Source: Crotophaga sulcirostris | Lineage: Eukaryota > Chordata > Aves > Cuculiformes > Crotophagidae | Reading direction: 5' to 3' | DNA length: 64,000 nt | Assembly (NCBI GenBank): GCA_013397455.1 | Contig: VYZB01000024.1 | Location: 2,024,975 to 2,088,974 of the forward strand | Part shown: in pieces, positions 28,901-43,900 of the stretch | How the letters are laid out: every line of letters starts with the position of its first letter | Position numbering within the stretch: position 1 is the first letter of the stretch | Notes under the pieces: model-generated | What the model saw: only the letters and a program-made list of their open reading frames with translations | Database searches by the model: none | What the model was told of the DNA's origin: nothing | Made by a program: the position numbers and the translations under genes

Positions 28901-31900
28901 TTCTGTTCATGATACAGCAGCTGATTTCAGGATAAAAGAGAGGCAATTTAGCAAAAATAACTACCTCAGATTTTACTAAAACTCATAAATTGGTGAAGAA
29001 AATACAGTGAAATCCATTTAGTAGCATATCTTAACCATGTATAATTTTAAAGATACAGTAGAAACAAAGGAGGTCAAGAAAACTTGCACCAGTTCTTCTG
29101 TGTCTTAGCATCACTCAGCTCCCCTCGGAAAGATTGTAAGCTCAGGATAAATTGAAAAATGCTATATTTTTTTATATTTTTTAAGTGTAAATATGTTTAG
29201 GGTCCATGTCTTTAAACAAATGAAATTAAACTAATCCATGATATATTTTAGCTTAGATAAGTAAGCACCTAAGTAATCATCTCCATCTCAAAGGCTCTTT
29301 TTCATATCAGGAGGGAGCAGATTTTACTATGATAGCAATCATTATTTGACAGAGGCAGTATTTTCACTAAGTTCAGTGCTTAGAACACCTACCCTTTTTT
29401 CCCAGCATTAATACAGTATAGGAATGCTATTTGTTTTTTTTTTATAACAATTAAAATTCAGTTGGAGCAACACAGATGTTTTGGTTAATAACACTGAGTT
29501 TCCAGTGGGAGTTCCTAACTTTAAAAAAAATCAAAACACAGCTTTAAAATATTTATTTAAAGTGATAGGAAAAAATTGGGAAATTTCTCTTTCCTTCTGA
29601 AATTTCATACATCTGATCTGTGCATAATGTTGCTGGTTTTGATCAAAATCAATATAGGAATTTGATAGATTTATATTTATATGAGAAATTTTAAGTATTT
29701 TTAGTAGAAAAAAACACTTCAGGTATCTTTAGTATTACTCTTTGAAATCTGAAACAATATTTAAGAAAGATTTGAGTTAATCTTAAGGTCTTCTTACAGA
29801 ATAAAATTTGTTATGCTAGGTCTTTTTTGTATTCATAGGGGCAGTGTTAATTATGGATAAAAGTAAAGCATCCAGTAACAATTGTACAATAAAAATGTAG
29901 CAAGAATAAATGATTTTTTTTTCAGTAAGCTGGCATTTTTTTTTTCTTTTTTTTTCTCCAGAAATGCATCCCTCTCACATACGTATATAAAGACCGGTAA
30001 CAGATTAGGTCGCAAACCTTTTTGTATTCCAGTTGTCTCTTAGCCTTTTTCCTTCGTGTGTAGCGCCTTGGCTTCATCACCTTAAAAAATCCACAACATA
30101 TAAAAGTAAATCCATATTGAATAATTGCTTTTTCCGTAGAAAGTGAAAGGATTGAAAGTTCTGTGGTGCAAGGACTGTTATATTTTGATCTGTCTTTGAA
30201 AGTCACTGCAGTTCTGATTTCTGGTTGAGTCTTCTAGTTACTACAATTACTGTAAGTAAATAATAAAAATAATTTTAAGACTGATATTATAGGGATTGGA
30301 GATGCTTGCAGTGTAGTTATTTACATACATACATTGCATAATGTATTATCTTGGAATCTGTTCCATAAAATTTAATGTCTAAAGTTCCACTCACACTTTA
30401 TCACACTAATTTATTTCTAAATTTTTTAACTTAGTGTTTATACATTCTTTTGAGAGTGCAGTTACAAAATGCATTTTCAATATTGTCAGCTGCCTAATAT
30501 CCTACATCTCTATATTTATTGAAGACTGGGACAGGGAGAAGTTACTTGAAGCATGGATGTCTAATCCGGAGAACTGCTGCCAACGTTCAGGGGTTCAGAT
30601 GCCAACGCCCCCTCCAAGTGGATACAACGCGTGGGATACACTCCCTTCCCCACGAACTCCACGCACTACTCGCTCTTCTGTAACTTCCCCTGATGAAATC
30701 AGCCCCTCACCAGGAGACGTTGAGACAGCTGTGGTAAGTTTAGAAATAGATCTGGAACCAGTGGGGCAAAAGAGCTTATTTCTGAACATAGTGCACCTAC
30801 GTGGACAGGAAAGCTGTGTTGTCATCTCATTCTGAAAATAAGTTTGTAAAGGTGTAAACTGTTTCTCAGAAGTGATGAACAGAGAAGTTAACGCCTTAAC
30901 CTTTCTATATAACAACACAATTGAGCATCTGGCTAATAGAAATCACTCTGTTTTCACCTTGGCTATCACTCACGATGTAGCATTTTAGCTAGCTACACTC
31001 AAGTCAGTGCATTTGGCTCTTCTGAGCTTCTCTTCTCATCTCACGCTCACCAAGATATTCAATTTCATTGTATCCATTTCCCTGAATGTACTCAATGCTG
31101 TGAACCCTGCCTTTTGAAAATTTTTTCTTTAGAAAACAAAATTCTCTTTGTCTGCATTTTGAAATGTCAGCCCACTGGTGTACTGTAAGCTTATAATTAC
31201 TTTTACTATGTGTGGGCTGCTTCAGGCGGTTTACAAGGCTATTGCAAATTTGAAATATGAAAGCGCCTTTCATTAAAATCAGTGTGGTTCTTTTGGAAGA
31301 CAGAGTTCTCTTTTTAATAATCCACAGCTGCAGCATTATAAAACTTTTGCTCCATGACCTAAGCATTTTTCTAGAATATTATATGCAGTCTTGCAAATAG
31401 ATCATCCCCAGATCTCATATTAAAATTGAAATTTTGCATTCCTGCATAGAAATCTTTTATTTCTTTGATTTTAAAATGCTGGAAAAGGGGTTGTGTAGAA
31501 GAATAATGTTATCTAACATTTAGTTACATTAGCAGTTCAGTATTGTCCAGAAATGTTTCCTAATTAAAATGTGTAATGACAGATTACATATCTTCAGTTT
31601 TACATTGTGCTTTTGTTTGTCATTGGTGGTCCATAAGCCAGGAACGTAGGTTTGGATAATGATTGCCATTCTAGATACAGTGTATCTAAATCCAAATCCA
31701 GAGTTATATGTTTCATATTCTTATTCATTTTAAAATGGTATATAGAGCTATCAAAATAATATTTTTTAAATATTCTTTAAGAAATAATACATATTTTTCT
31801 GAAGTCTCTCACTTTGGCAGGAAAAGGAAAACTAAAAGGAACAGATAAAATAAAACTGCAAGCTATAAAACTCCTTCTCAGATTTTGCATTTATATCCTA

Positions 31901-34900
31901 TTTTTGAAATAAAACTGATCCAGTACGTGTTCTGTACTTGATATTTTGTACTCAGGGCTTCATGAAATTCCTTATTTTAAAGTTACAGAACTCCTATAAA
32001 TTGAATAGTGAACATTTTTGTTGCATTGTCAACTTCTAAAAGATTGAATTTTGGCAATACAATCTGAAACAACAATAAATGCCTTCATTGAGTTTTGCAC
32101 TTTGAAGGCCAACTTTTTTGGTTTGGTTTTACTTTGGCTGTATCACAAGCACTTTTAAAAAGCGGCATACAGTATGCTAACTTTTTAAAAATCATGTGTG
32201 TTTATAATATCTAACTTATTTAAAGTTGAAGTACATTTTCATGGAATCTTTCCATGGGAAGAAAAATCCATTTGTACTCCTTGAAAAACATGAGTATTTA
32301 TTTTCACACCTAACCACAAGCAATGAGTAATTTCATCCCTATGCTTTAAATGTTTTCAGAGTAAGCATCTCAATATTTATTTTTTTCTATAGGACTTAGT
32401 TGTGTAAAAAGCAGGAGTGGTATCTTCTGTTGGCATATTTGTAGCTTAACTTATTCTTTATTTTGATCAAAAACCTGAAAATATTTTTTAGAAGATAGTA
32501 TTTATGTAGATTATTACTTAAAATAGTGGCTGCTGTTGCACAACTAAATTGCTCTGCCTTCATTTGGACCTGATTGTGTGAGATGCTAAACGTTTCCTGT
32601 AGCCTCTGTCATCTCCAGACTCTGTTTCTGGCTGCCTGTGAAGCTGATGAAAGATTCAGGTCCCTTTTGTCCCTAGAACTGTAATCCCGACGTCCCAGCG
32701 CTCTGCAGGGTAAAGCACTTCCTGAGCCAGAAGACATGATGGAAGGCACCCCAAAAATATGCTGCTTGGGTAGTGAAGTATAGAAACAGAGATCCCTCAT
32801 CTTTCCTATTTCTATAGTTTAAATAACTTTTATTCTAGTTATGGTTAGATTTTTTTCTCTACTGATAAATTCTTTAAATTTTTGCCGAGATTTTCCAACA
32901 TAATGTATCCTGTTAACAACATGAAAGATTCTAGGATATTTCTTAATCGGAAGTATTTTTTTCATCTACAGTGTGACATTTGTATGTGTAATATTTCTGT
33001 GTTTGAAGACCCAGTGGATATGCCTTGTGGACATGACTTCTGCAGAGCATGCTGGGAGGCGTGAGTATAGGCCCTTTTCTGTCTTTGGAGAAGCTTTCGT
33101 GCTTGCCATTTGGAACAGGAAAGGACAGAGAGCATGAACAGCTAATGTTAGAGTACTGTTTGGGTTTCAAAGAGCTGCTGGTTTAACCCTATCAAATATT
33201 TAATTCGTCACTCACAGTGGCCATCAGCTGTTCTAGGCTTACGTAATGTTAATTTTGGTTCAGATTCAGCAAAACCTTTTAAGCAAATGTTTCAAGCCCG
33301 CGTGCAAATAGATGAGCCTACCCCTGATTTGCTCAGTGCATGTGTGATGTTGACAGCGTGCAAATGCATAATTCCATCTCTTAGTTTAGCACACTAAACT
33401 TAGACATCATAAATCCATTTCCAGTCATAAAAAGCAATTAAAATACTTTCTTACATTGCGATTTAATAACTGATAAGTAGATTTAGTTTGAAAGTTCTGT
33501 TAGTGTAATGCTCTTGTTACTACATTTTTTTTTAAGTCAGAATAGTCATGCTAATAAAAACCTCAGATATGGATAATTATGCTAGCATGAATATTAATCA
33601 TACTTCCCAGGAATAATTGTATCTGTGTGCAGTGACTTTATATATTCATCTCTGGCCCCATACAGGAGATTGTACTACTTGAACTGTACCACTGCAGTGT
33701 CTTGCAGTGTCATATCAGCTCAGCTAGTCCTGCTGCAGATCAGCCCAGTTTACATGAATCCATTCCTGCTTTGTGAAGGAAGCGCGCTTTCCCTTCCACA
33801 TGAGTTTTTAGAAAACTGTTCTTTTCAGTGGCAAGAAAATTAATAGCCACGCTTCTCTTGTCTTGCAAATTGTTATGCAGCAATCTGGAAGTAACCCAGA
33901 GATCACTGGCTTGACGTGGTGCTTCTAATTTGGTCCTGACCTATGCCTACTGTGGTTTGTGCATGCACTCAGAGCTACAGTTCAACGTCAAGCAAGTGTT
34001 TGCAGTGGCACATCCAGGGTGGGATTCATCTTTCCGGGCCAGTCATCCCGAAGTTACTTGGAACATAGGCAGGACTGAGTTATCCCATTCTAAGATAAGA
34101 CTTATCAAGTCTCTCTATCTTAACTATTAAAGAATCCCAGGTGACAAACTTAGAATTGATACCTGTCCTTTAGATGATTAAAGTTAGATAAGTTGAATAT
34201 CATCCTTGATGTCAGATTAAGTTACAACTTTTTAAGTGACAGCTTTTATCTAAGCCGCCTTGTGCACTGTGAGGTAAAGTCCAACTATCAGCAGATTTGT
34301 GAGGTCGTTTTGTCTTGCCTTGTGGTGCTTGGGGCCTATAAAGGTCTCAGTTTAGAAATTTGTTTGCTAGAGCAGACCTATTTTGACTAGCGCAGTTGTA
34401 AAAATTAATTGCATATCAAAGTAATTATTTCCTAGATTAATTACACTTACATGTTCCGTTTCTGATTTAAGTTAGAAGTAATGCCTAGTTTAATTAAACA
34501 TTGCATAGCTGTCACTGTTAAATGGCAAGGATAGAAACCACAAACACATAGGGCTGCACATAGCTGATGATGCTCACTTTTGAACCATGACAGTGTTCTT
34601 TTATTTAGTTGTGCTGTTCATCAAATCTGTAGCCCTTTTGAAGCAGAAAGGGATACTACCTGTTCTTTGTTTAAAAATTGATTCATATGAATATCTGTGA
34701 ACCTAGTATAAAGTATTCAGCAACCTTTTAATTTTTACTTCTTATTCACAAATACTGACTGATAAAATTCTGGCAGATTTTTGAATCTGAAAATTCAGGA
34801 GGGTGAAGCTCACAACATTTTTTGCCCAGCATATGATTGTTTCCAGCTTGTGCCTGTAGACATCATAGAAAGTGTCGTTTCCAAGGAGATGGACAAAAGA

Positions 34901-37900
34901 TACCTTCAATTTGACATTAAGGTAAGTTATCAAACTGTTCTTGTGCTCTTGAACTGTATTTCAATTTATAAGAAATAACTTACAGATCCTATGTGAAATA
35001 CTGCAATATATCTGTAACTTTTCAAGTAGAAATTAATAAATTAATACGTACACTGAATTACTGGCTGTCTTATATGCCATAATGTCAATGTTTAATAGGT
35101 CACTGGGAAAAAAGAAACTTATATTAATTCCTTAAACACAAATACAATACTTCCATAATGTGTACCCTAGTGCAATATGAATAAAAGTGTGTGATCAAAT
35201 TAGTATTTGTAACAGGTGATACAAAGTTTTAATTAGCCAGAATTAGTTTTGTTGGCAATCTAAAATTTTAAGTTTTTGGTTTGTTTTTGTTACTGACAGA
35301 ATGCTTACATTCAGAAGCAGTACCCTTTTCCATTTTGAAAATTTATTAGTACAAGTGAATTACTTTTTTTCCATGCAATGCTTGATACGATAGCTATGTA
35401 TATGAAGAGGAGTACAGGAAAACCTTGATTTGGTTTTCCTGTTTGATTTTTTTATGTGTTTATTTCCATCATTGCAAATTGTTTTTAAAAGCAATCTTTT
35501 AATTCACCTTTTTTCTTTTGTAGTGTAGTAATGAACTAGTCTTTGATATAATATGCTACTTTATAAGTGGTGGCAGAGAAATATTTTTTTGTTTACAGTA
35601 TAATACTTTCTCTGTGTGACAAGTCTCTCTAATACTCAGTTACAGAATCTAACAAGGTAAGATGCAAATTAATGACCAGATCTGATTTATCTTTTACATC
35701 TTTATATTTCAAGTAGCTGATGACCAGTGTAGGTTTGAAACAAAGTAGTGAAAGTTCCTTTTCCTCCTCATTTATTAGATGTGAGTTTTACAAAAGATCT
35801 GCGGCATTAAACAGAAAAGATTGGAGGTAAATTCCTGAGTTAATCTAGTTCTGATTTCAAGTTTATTCCAGGTGGGATATGTTGTAGGATTTTTGTTTTA
35901 ATCAATAATTCTTTTCAGCTACAAGAGTCAGTTCTGTTAATGAATATATTGCCAGTGCCTATATAGTAGAAGTTTACAGTAAGCTGGATCACAAAGGAAT
36001 TGACTTGCACACATTGAACATTTTGTTTGGGTTGTAAGTCCTTTGCATCTTAACAAAAGTGTGGAGTACTGTTGTTATTTTTAAAGAAGTACCATTTTTA
36101 AGGTGGAGATTCAATTATTCTCTTTTTATAACTACTTTTAAAAGCCTATCAAAATAGCTACAAGATTGTCCTTGTGCTTTTTCACTTTGTCCCTTCAATG
36201 GAAGATTATGAATACAGATTGGTTTATATCAATGATGTAATCTGATCTTTTGTGGTAAAATATTTTCCTTTTTTTTCCTCCAGGCCTTTGTTGAAAATAA
36301 TCCTGCTATTAAGTGGTGTCCTATACCAGGCTGCGAAAGAGCAGTAAGGCTAACAAGACAAGGATCAAATTCCACAGGATCAGATACACTTAGCTTCCCT
36401 ATGCTAAAAGCCCCTGCTGTAGATTGTGGGAAAGGACATCTTTTCTGCTGGTTAGTACTAGAAACTTACCTAGATAAACTCACAGTCATCGCTATACCAG
36501 GGATTAAAAAGTCCCACTTGAAATCAAGTATGCAACCAAGATTTAAATGAGTTGGTATAAGACTCCACTATCCTGTATCCATGCACTAAATAACCTTATT
36601 TGCAGAAATATTTTACTCATTATCAGCTTTTTAGATGCAAAACAGTGGTATGGCATGTTGTGATGGTCTGTTCTGAGGGGACAGAGGAGCGGCAGGATAC
36701 TGGTGGAAGGATTTTTGTGTCTGCTCTGGAGAGATGTAGTAGGATTGAAACATAGCACATTCTGAGCTGTAGCACAGAAAATCAGATATTTTTCCCTCTT
36801 TCTGAATTTTGGTAGGATCACATAAAAGAAACTGGAGTTCAAACCAGGACTGTGAAGGACCTTTTGCTTTATACGTAGGTGTTTTGTTTGCAGCATCACT
36901 CTAGTCATTGTTTCACTTTAGGTTCAGCACTTTTCTTTGTTATCTTCTGTTGAGCCTTAAGATGAATAAAAGCTCAAGAAGGAGTAAAAAGCCATAAGAT
37001 ATTGGAAAAACATCCCTCAGATTGCCTGTCTTCAGCACTGCCAAGGAAAGGAAAACAACAATACCACCCAAAGCAAAAAAAGTGGTGGGATATTTTTCTG
37101 AAGTGCACAGTAAAGCCCTGTTCTAGTTCCCTGAGACTATCAGACTGACAATTTATGACTATTGTAGTGAGGCATGCTTTTTGCTGTTGGAAAATCAAAA
37201 AACATCAACCAAAAAATAGACATTCAGACAAGCTGAGTAGCCCTTCTTTTCATTTTTCAATTGAAACCACAATGCAAGAAGAGACCCTGAAAAATCTGTT
37301 TGATTCCAAATATCATAAGACTCAATAAAAAATGCTTCTGGTTTTACTTCTTGCCTACTATGAATGGAAAGGAAGAAGGAGCAATGGTAAATAGAAAAAA
37401 ACCCCCACAAAAACAGAAAGAGGTTGTTCACCATGGAGGTTGTTTACAAATCTTGTAGAAACAAAGAAAAAAGTGTTTTTTACTGTGAACATATAACAAA
37501 CCTTAGTACGAGAAGGTACCATCCTCTCTTCTTTGCTTCTGTTTACAGACAGAGAACCAATTTTTCCATTAACCTGAAGGACAGAGATTGAGACTGCTTT
37601 AATATTGACATAGTCCTTCAGACATTGGCAGGTTCTGCTTCCTTTACATGGACTGAATGTACTAGTTCCCAGAATGTCCTCTAAGTGTGAAAATGTCCTC
37701 CGAGTGCCTAATTTTTATGAGAAATGTCTTTTTTATGTTTCCTGATAATATTTCTGAACGTTCTTTTTATGTTAATTCTCTGAGATACTGCACAAGCAAA
37801 TATGGCTAAGGCCTTGAAAAAGACCTCATTTTAGCAGCAAAATGTCCAAGAAGGCCTTTCCAAGGCCTTTTTTTCATCATGAAGAGTTTCAGCAATGGCA

Positions 37901-40900
37901 AGAAGGTTCTGCTAGCAACTAAAGCATCCTGCAGTACTATAAACCAGAACTATTTGCTGAGGGCACGCTTATTAGTCTTATAGTGCAAAAACCCTTTGCA
38001 TGAATGAGTTCCTCTGGAGAAAAAGAAAGTGTATTCTAAGTTCAAAGAGTTTTCATCATTGCTGTGTGATTCAAGGGAGCTTGCTTTCTGTCTTTGAAGT
38101 TCAATCAACATATTCTCAGTTCCACACTTAATGTCAATTCTGCAAGTTTTACCCAGGTAGTCTACAGCTTAGGCATTGTAATAGCACTGCATGTAGTAAG
38201 AGACTCTCTGGAATTTATTGGAAAGCCCCAACCATCCCTTGGATAATCACTTGCTTTTTTCAGATGTATAGCTTTCCTGCTTATAAAAGCAAGAAAATTC
38301 TCTGAGTCTATTGAGCAATTTTTTTTTCATGTGGAAGTAGGAGTTTTTCTCTTAAATACAGAGTTCCTTAGAATTTACTCACTTTTCATTACATACCACT
38401 AACAGCACCTTCAACAAAATGTGGTCTGTTGTGGCAAACACAAAATCCTATTCCCTTTCAGGAAAAGCATTCTGATGTATTTAAACGTAGTACAACTGAA
38501 AACTGTGCAGAAATCCTACATCTGTGTATTACCAGATACATTTAGCATATTAGAACTCCTTCATGCTGTTTCGAAAGCACAAGGATCTCTAGTGAGCAGA
38601 CAGTTGTAGAAAATAGTCATAGCAGGCAGTGCACACTTAGTTTTGCACCATCAGTCCTTGCTCCTTTCATCCCAGATGGAGACAAGGGGGCGAATCTCAT
38701 TCTGTGGGAGAGACATCTCTTCAGGTGCACTTGGGAAGCCAATTAATTATAAGGTGCAATGAAGTTTTACTATTTTGATTCAAAATTCATTTTATGATAT
38801 AGATATTATCATGAGGGGAGAGATAATCCAGAACTGCATTATTCTTGGATGATGCTTTCAGCCCTTCTATGAATTTTAACTCATTGAAACTTTGTACAAT
38901 TTTATTAAGTATGTACTGTGCCTTAAAGAAATCATCCTACTGAGTATTGAGGAAGGCAGCCTGTGGAGGTGAGCGCTGTTAATTTTCATAGCCATTTGGT
39001 GTTAGTTCCCTTCTTTCAGTGGTGTCAGGGAGTCTGTCCAAATTACACTTTTGTTCATAAAAAGTTTTATGAGCAATAGGCTCAATGCTTTTACTCTAGA
39101 AAAATGACATCTCAGTATAAAAATCCTTGGTTGGGGGTAGACTGAGGAAAGAACTGCTTCCATGAGAAACTGTTCTTTAACACTGTTGTGACTGTCCCAT
39201 AGATATAAATCGAGATAGAGATACATAACATATATATATGATTGCACTCCACTAAAAATCCAAAATTTACAAATTTTAAAACATCAAAGATACAAGCTTT
39301 CCCACCTCCAGTAGCAGATTGACTGATCAGCTTTTCAGTTAAAAATTAGTTTGTTAAAGTTAATTTTTGCTAGTTTCAGTCCTTTCTGGGAATACTGTGT
39401 GAAAGGCCTTGGCTCTCTTGAAGTCAGTGATTTAAGTGTACCACTGCTCCACAGAAGTGAAAGGTGTTTGTTTTCAACCAGGGCTGAGATTGCCTTACTA
39501 CAGACTAGTTATTCATTCCAGTACAGTCTCTAAAGTATCTCCAAACCAGAGATCCTTGTGTGGTGAATTTAAGCTTGTTTGATAGCACACTAGCTAGTGG
39601 GAAAAAAGTTGAAAACTGTTGCTTGTAACCTGTTCTTTGTTCCTGCATTCCTGCTTGAGGACAAGAGCGATCAAAAGAGTATTGATGTAGCTTCTGCACT
39701 GCAGAGAGCAGTTCACCGTGGGATCTGCAGAAAACTTGTGTATTCTCTGATGCAGCTGGTGCCCATCTGAAATATACTCCCTGCTGAACTGTTTTGTTTG
39801 ATGTGGCAGATGTCTGAGGCTATTTGTTACCATTCCAGTGAAACAGGGAGTCGTTACAAATCCAGAGTCTTATGTTGACACATCTACACCAAAGCACCAT
39901 CTGGAAGCCATCTATCTGCCACTGTGTGGTAGTGATTACCATCAAGTGAAGCTGAAGGGACTCATTTCTCCACTGTGTCCATGTAACTAAGTGAAAGCCC
40001 CCATTTAAGAAACTCTGGTGGAGAGAGTAAACATCCATAAATACTTAATGTTCGTGTTGAAGGGCTTCAATCCTGTTCTAGATTAAAAACTTGAATCTAG
40101 TTAAAGATCAATTACTACAACTGAACAGATGCAAGTAATTCTACATAGAATACATATCAGCTATAGCAAACTACCTAGTTTTGGATAATTCCTATACTCT
40201 ATTCTACCTTTATCAGAGAAACTATACCAGCACTTTTTGTGGCACTAAAATGGTACCCAGACATAACTCAAACTGCAAAACCGACTGATTTATTTCAGAT
40301 TATAATTTTGGAAAGCTCTTTTCCTTTCCTGTCTCATTTAAATTTTTTGCGAATCTTAAAAATGGTCATCTATGCCTGTGAGCAAGTAAAGAGTATTTTA
40401 AAAGAATGTTAATTGGATGACTTTTATCTTCCTGACTTAATTAAAGTTTGAGCATGTCTTTACGAGTTTCTGTGTTTTTTAGCTTGAAACAATTCTAACT
40501 TTTAATTCTAAATCTCTAAATGCTAAGTAATTGCGTATACACCATCATTTTCAGGGAGTGTCTTGGTGAAGCACATGAACCTTGTGACTGCCAAACCTGG
40601 ACGGACTGGCTACAGAAAATATCTGAAATGAAACCAGAAGAACGTAAGAATCACGCCTGGGGAAGATTTTTTTTTTTCTGTTCTGTTATCTTTTGGGTTT
40701 AGAGCGATATTTTAGTTAAATTAAGTTTGTGCACCTTAAAACTACTGCAAGCCAACAGGTGATTACAGTAGTACAGTTTAGGATGAATTGCAAGGGAATT
40801 CTGTGGAATGGCTTAATGATAAATAACTTCTACTGAAAAAACTAATAAAGGTTGGGTTTACACAGGACAGACATTTTCTTGGTCAACATTAACAGAAAAA

Positions 40901-43900
40901 TTAAAGATAAACAGTAATTTGTATAAATACTAACTGAACTTGGTTACCACAGTTCAGAGCCTTTCTTTAATATGTTATAAATATTCTGGAAATCATAGAA
41001 AAAAATTATAAAGAGGCTAAATACACCATAGTTTGTCAAACTATGCCAATACTTCTCTTATATGTATTTGCTTATTTATATATTATAAAAGTGAAATATA
41101 ATATATATAAATTTTTATAGAAATATATGTGTGGAAATATATTGAAATAATATGTATATTAATACTATGTATAATATTTGTAAACTAGAAAATGTATATA
41201 TTTATGTATGTGGGAAATATATATATTGAAGAATTACAATATTCTGGCAAGAAACAGGTAAACTTATATCTTTCCTAATCTATTTTCACAAAAGATTACA
41301 CAAGTACAATTTCAGCTTCTCTGTTTTTGCATGCTCCATATCCTTCTGTCACTCTCAAAAAGTTGTGGGAGTGAGTGAGGCATATGAAGATGCTGCCAAC
41401 TGCCTGTGGTTACTAACGAACTCCAAACCGTGCGCCAACTGCAAATCTCCAATTCAGAAGAATGAGGGCTGCAACCACATGCAATGTGCAAAGGTAAGAA
41501 GGACCCTTCATATATTTGTTGTGAAACCATCATTCAGGTCGTGTATGTCATGTGTATGTTTTAGGAGCACAGACATCCAAAAGCTCTGAAATGTCGTGCC
41601 TGAGATCTAATGGGACCTGTTGCAAGAGTTAGACAATTTGCAAATGGCAGGCTACATTTATTTAGAAAATGTTTAATATTTAGTAAAATCTGTTTGGCTG
41701 GCAGATGAACACTGTAATGATTGAAATTTCATAAACACCTAAGAATTACTGGCAATACAGTGTGAAACTTAAGAAAACAGAAATAATTGATAGTTTAGTC
41801 ATCGTTTATAATGTGGAAATGAAAGAACATTTTTAGTTGGCAGAGGATAAAACATTTTAAGGAACAGTAAGCTCTTATGAAGATTTTGCCTTATTACATT
41901 TTTCTTTTGCATTATTTCTCTAACATAGCAAAAAACCAGACATTTAAATGGAAAATTGTAAAAAGGAATTAATCAGTAGGAATGAAAAGACAGCAAAGAG
42001 TAATTCCAAAAGGAACTTACTGGTGATAGCAGCCAAAATATTAGTCATGAGTTTGCACTATGCTACCAAAATAGAAATTATATTTTTGCTGTCAGTTCAG
42101 TATCATTTTAGAATTTTTTTTCTCTCAAATTAGTTAAAAGCAGCATATTTAGAATACTGGGGTTTTTGTCAGAAATAACTTGTACAACTCCAGCTAATGC
42201 CTCTTTGGGGATCATCATTAAAAATCAGAAAGTAGCACACGCTTGACAGAGTTGACCTCCAGTAAAAAGCCAAGAGATTTCAAAAGTAATTCTCGTGATT
42301 TTTCTGGAAACATCTTCGTCTCTCTCCATTGCTATGCAGATCCCATTTTCTTTAGATTAGCATCACATATTCTCTCTCTGTGATATGAATTAAAAGTTGG
42401 GGCTTTTTTTGGAGTCATTTCTTTGGTTTTGTCTGTGGCAGCAGAGAACAGATTCTCCTCCACTTTGGTTTATGCCAAGTTTGCTGTTTTGTTTCTTTTT
42501 TTCTTAAATGATTTTTAAAAGAGCTCATAAATTGCAGAGTGCTAAAAACTGCAAAAGATGTGTTTGTTGCAGCTTTTGCCAATGAGCTTATCTCAAGCAA
42601 ACAAAAGTATGGCTTCAGGCTGGAGGAGACTTTGGCCATTAAACACTGCTGAACTTAGATAATTTAGTTCAGTAGCGTTCTAAGGCACTGGTTGACAAAC
42701 ACAGTTCTCTTTTCTTCTTTGATGCTGTACCTTATAAACAGCTTAAAGTGTCCATAAAGCAGTCAGATTCCTTTTCTGGTGGAGAAATCTCTGCAAACAG
42801 AAGCTGCCTTCCCTCAGCCTAGTGAGGAAGGGAAGTTAGGGTGTCCTTGAGCTCATTGCCAGGCTCAGACCAGGTATAGTGGACACCTTGCTTGTCTCTT
42901 CCTCCACTGTGGCAGAGCTTTTGCCTTTGCTGCCATTGCTCAAGCCTACTACATGATGAGCTACGACTGCCTCTGAGCAGCTAGCATCTACTTTGGTGTA
43001 GAGGAAGATACTCTTTACTCATAAAACCACATTTCTGTATTTAAACAGGCATTGTACTGTTTTATGAGTGCAGTTTCTAAGGAGACAAGGCTTAGGCAAC
43101 CCTGTCCTCTCTCACTCCCCTACCTGTAGTATTTTTTTTTTACCTTCTGGGTTCTTTGAACTAGATATGAAGGAACAGGAGGGGGTTCATGGATATTAAA
43201 TTACTGCAAGTTTCACAAAATTTGGTAGCTGTGTGGTGCAGAGACTTAATTTGTGCTGCCACCAAGAGAGGCTGAAACACCTAGTCAACAGTTACCCACT
43301 CAGCAATTGCCTCTTCTGCTTGACTTTGACCATGGCCAGGCAGCAGATGTGATTTGTTAAGTCTAGGCAGTGCTGCTGCATGTCTAGGTGATCAGAAAGA
43401 CACACAAAATAGAGCTCAGGGCTTTGGGAGATGGGTACAAATGGATGATGTGGGTTTGAATGTTTAATGAGACTGAGATATTCAAGGAGGGTCTGGGAAC
43501 TCTGGGTGAATATTGGATTTTTTGGAGATGTGAAAGATGAGAATACATATGGTGGTCATGGAGGGAGATAATCATGTTTATTTAATGGATGTTAAAAACT
43601 TCACCCTTTCTCATGAATAGTTTCTGTGTCACTTACAAAATGTAACTATCTTTTTTTCAAACACTAAAAAAGAGGTCTGATCATCTGTATTTATCATTTG
43701 CTTTATTTCATCCACTTAAAACATAACTTGTAGATCCAACACAATCTTGTGATCCAAGGAACAAAAATTATGGCTGACATGATTTGATAACACAGATTTT
43801 CTGTAGTAGGTTAAGTAGGAAGGAGGCTCCTCAGAAATTGTTTTGATCGTAAGCGCACTCAGAATGATGTTAATTCAGTTGTTCATGGAGGAATAACAAT

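Noticed and set aside
29920..29996. Strong T-rich tract ending in ctccag, like an ANKIB1 pseudo-exon start
   Set aside because: The nearest usable gt lies only about 34 bases on; the flanking ANKIB1 exons join in frame without it.
36543..36908. 121-codon minus-strand frame in the IBR intron
   Set aside because: No similarity to any protein I know and no splice or promoter signals.
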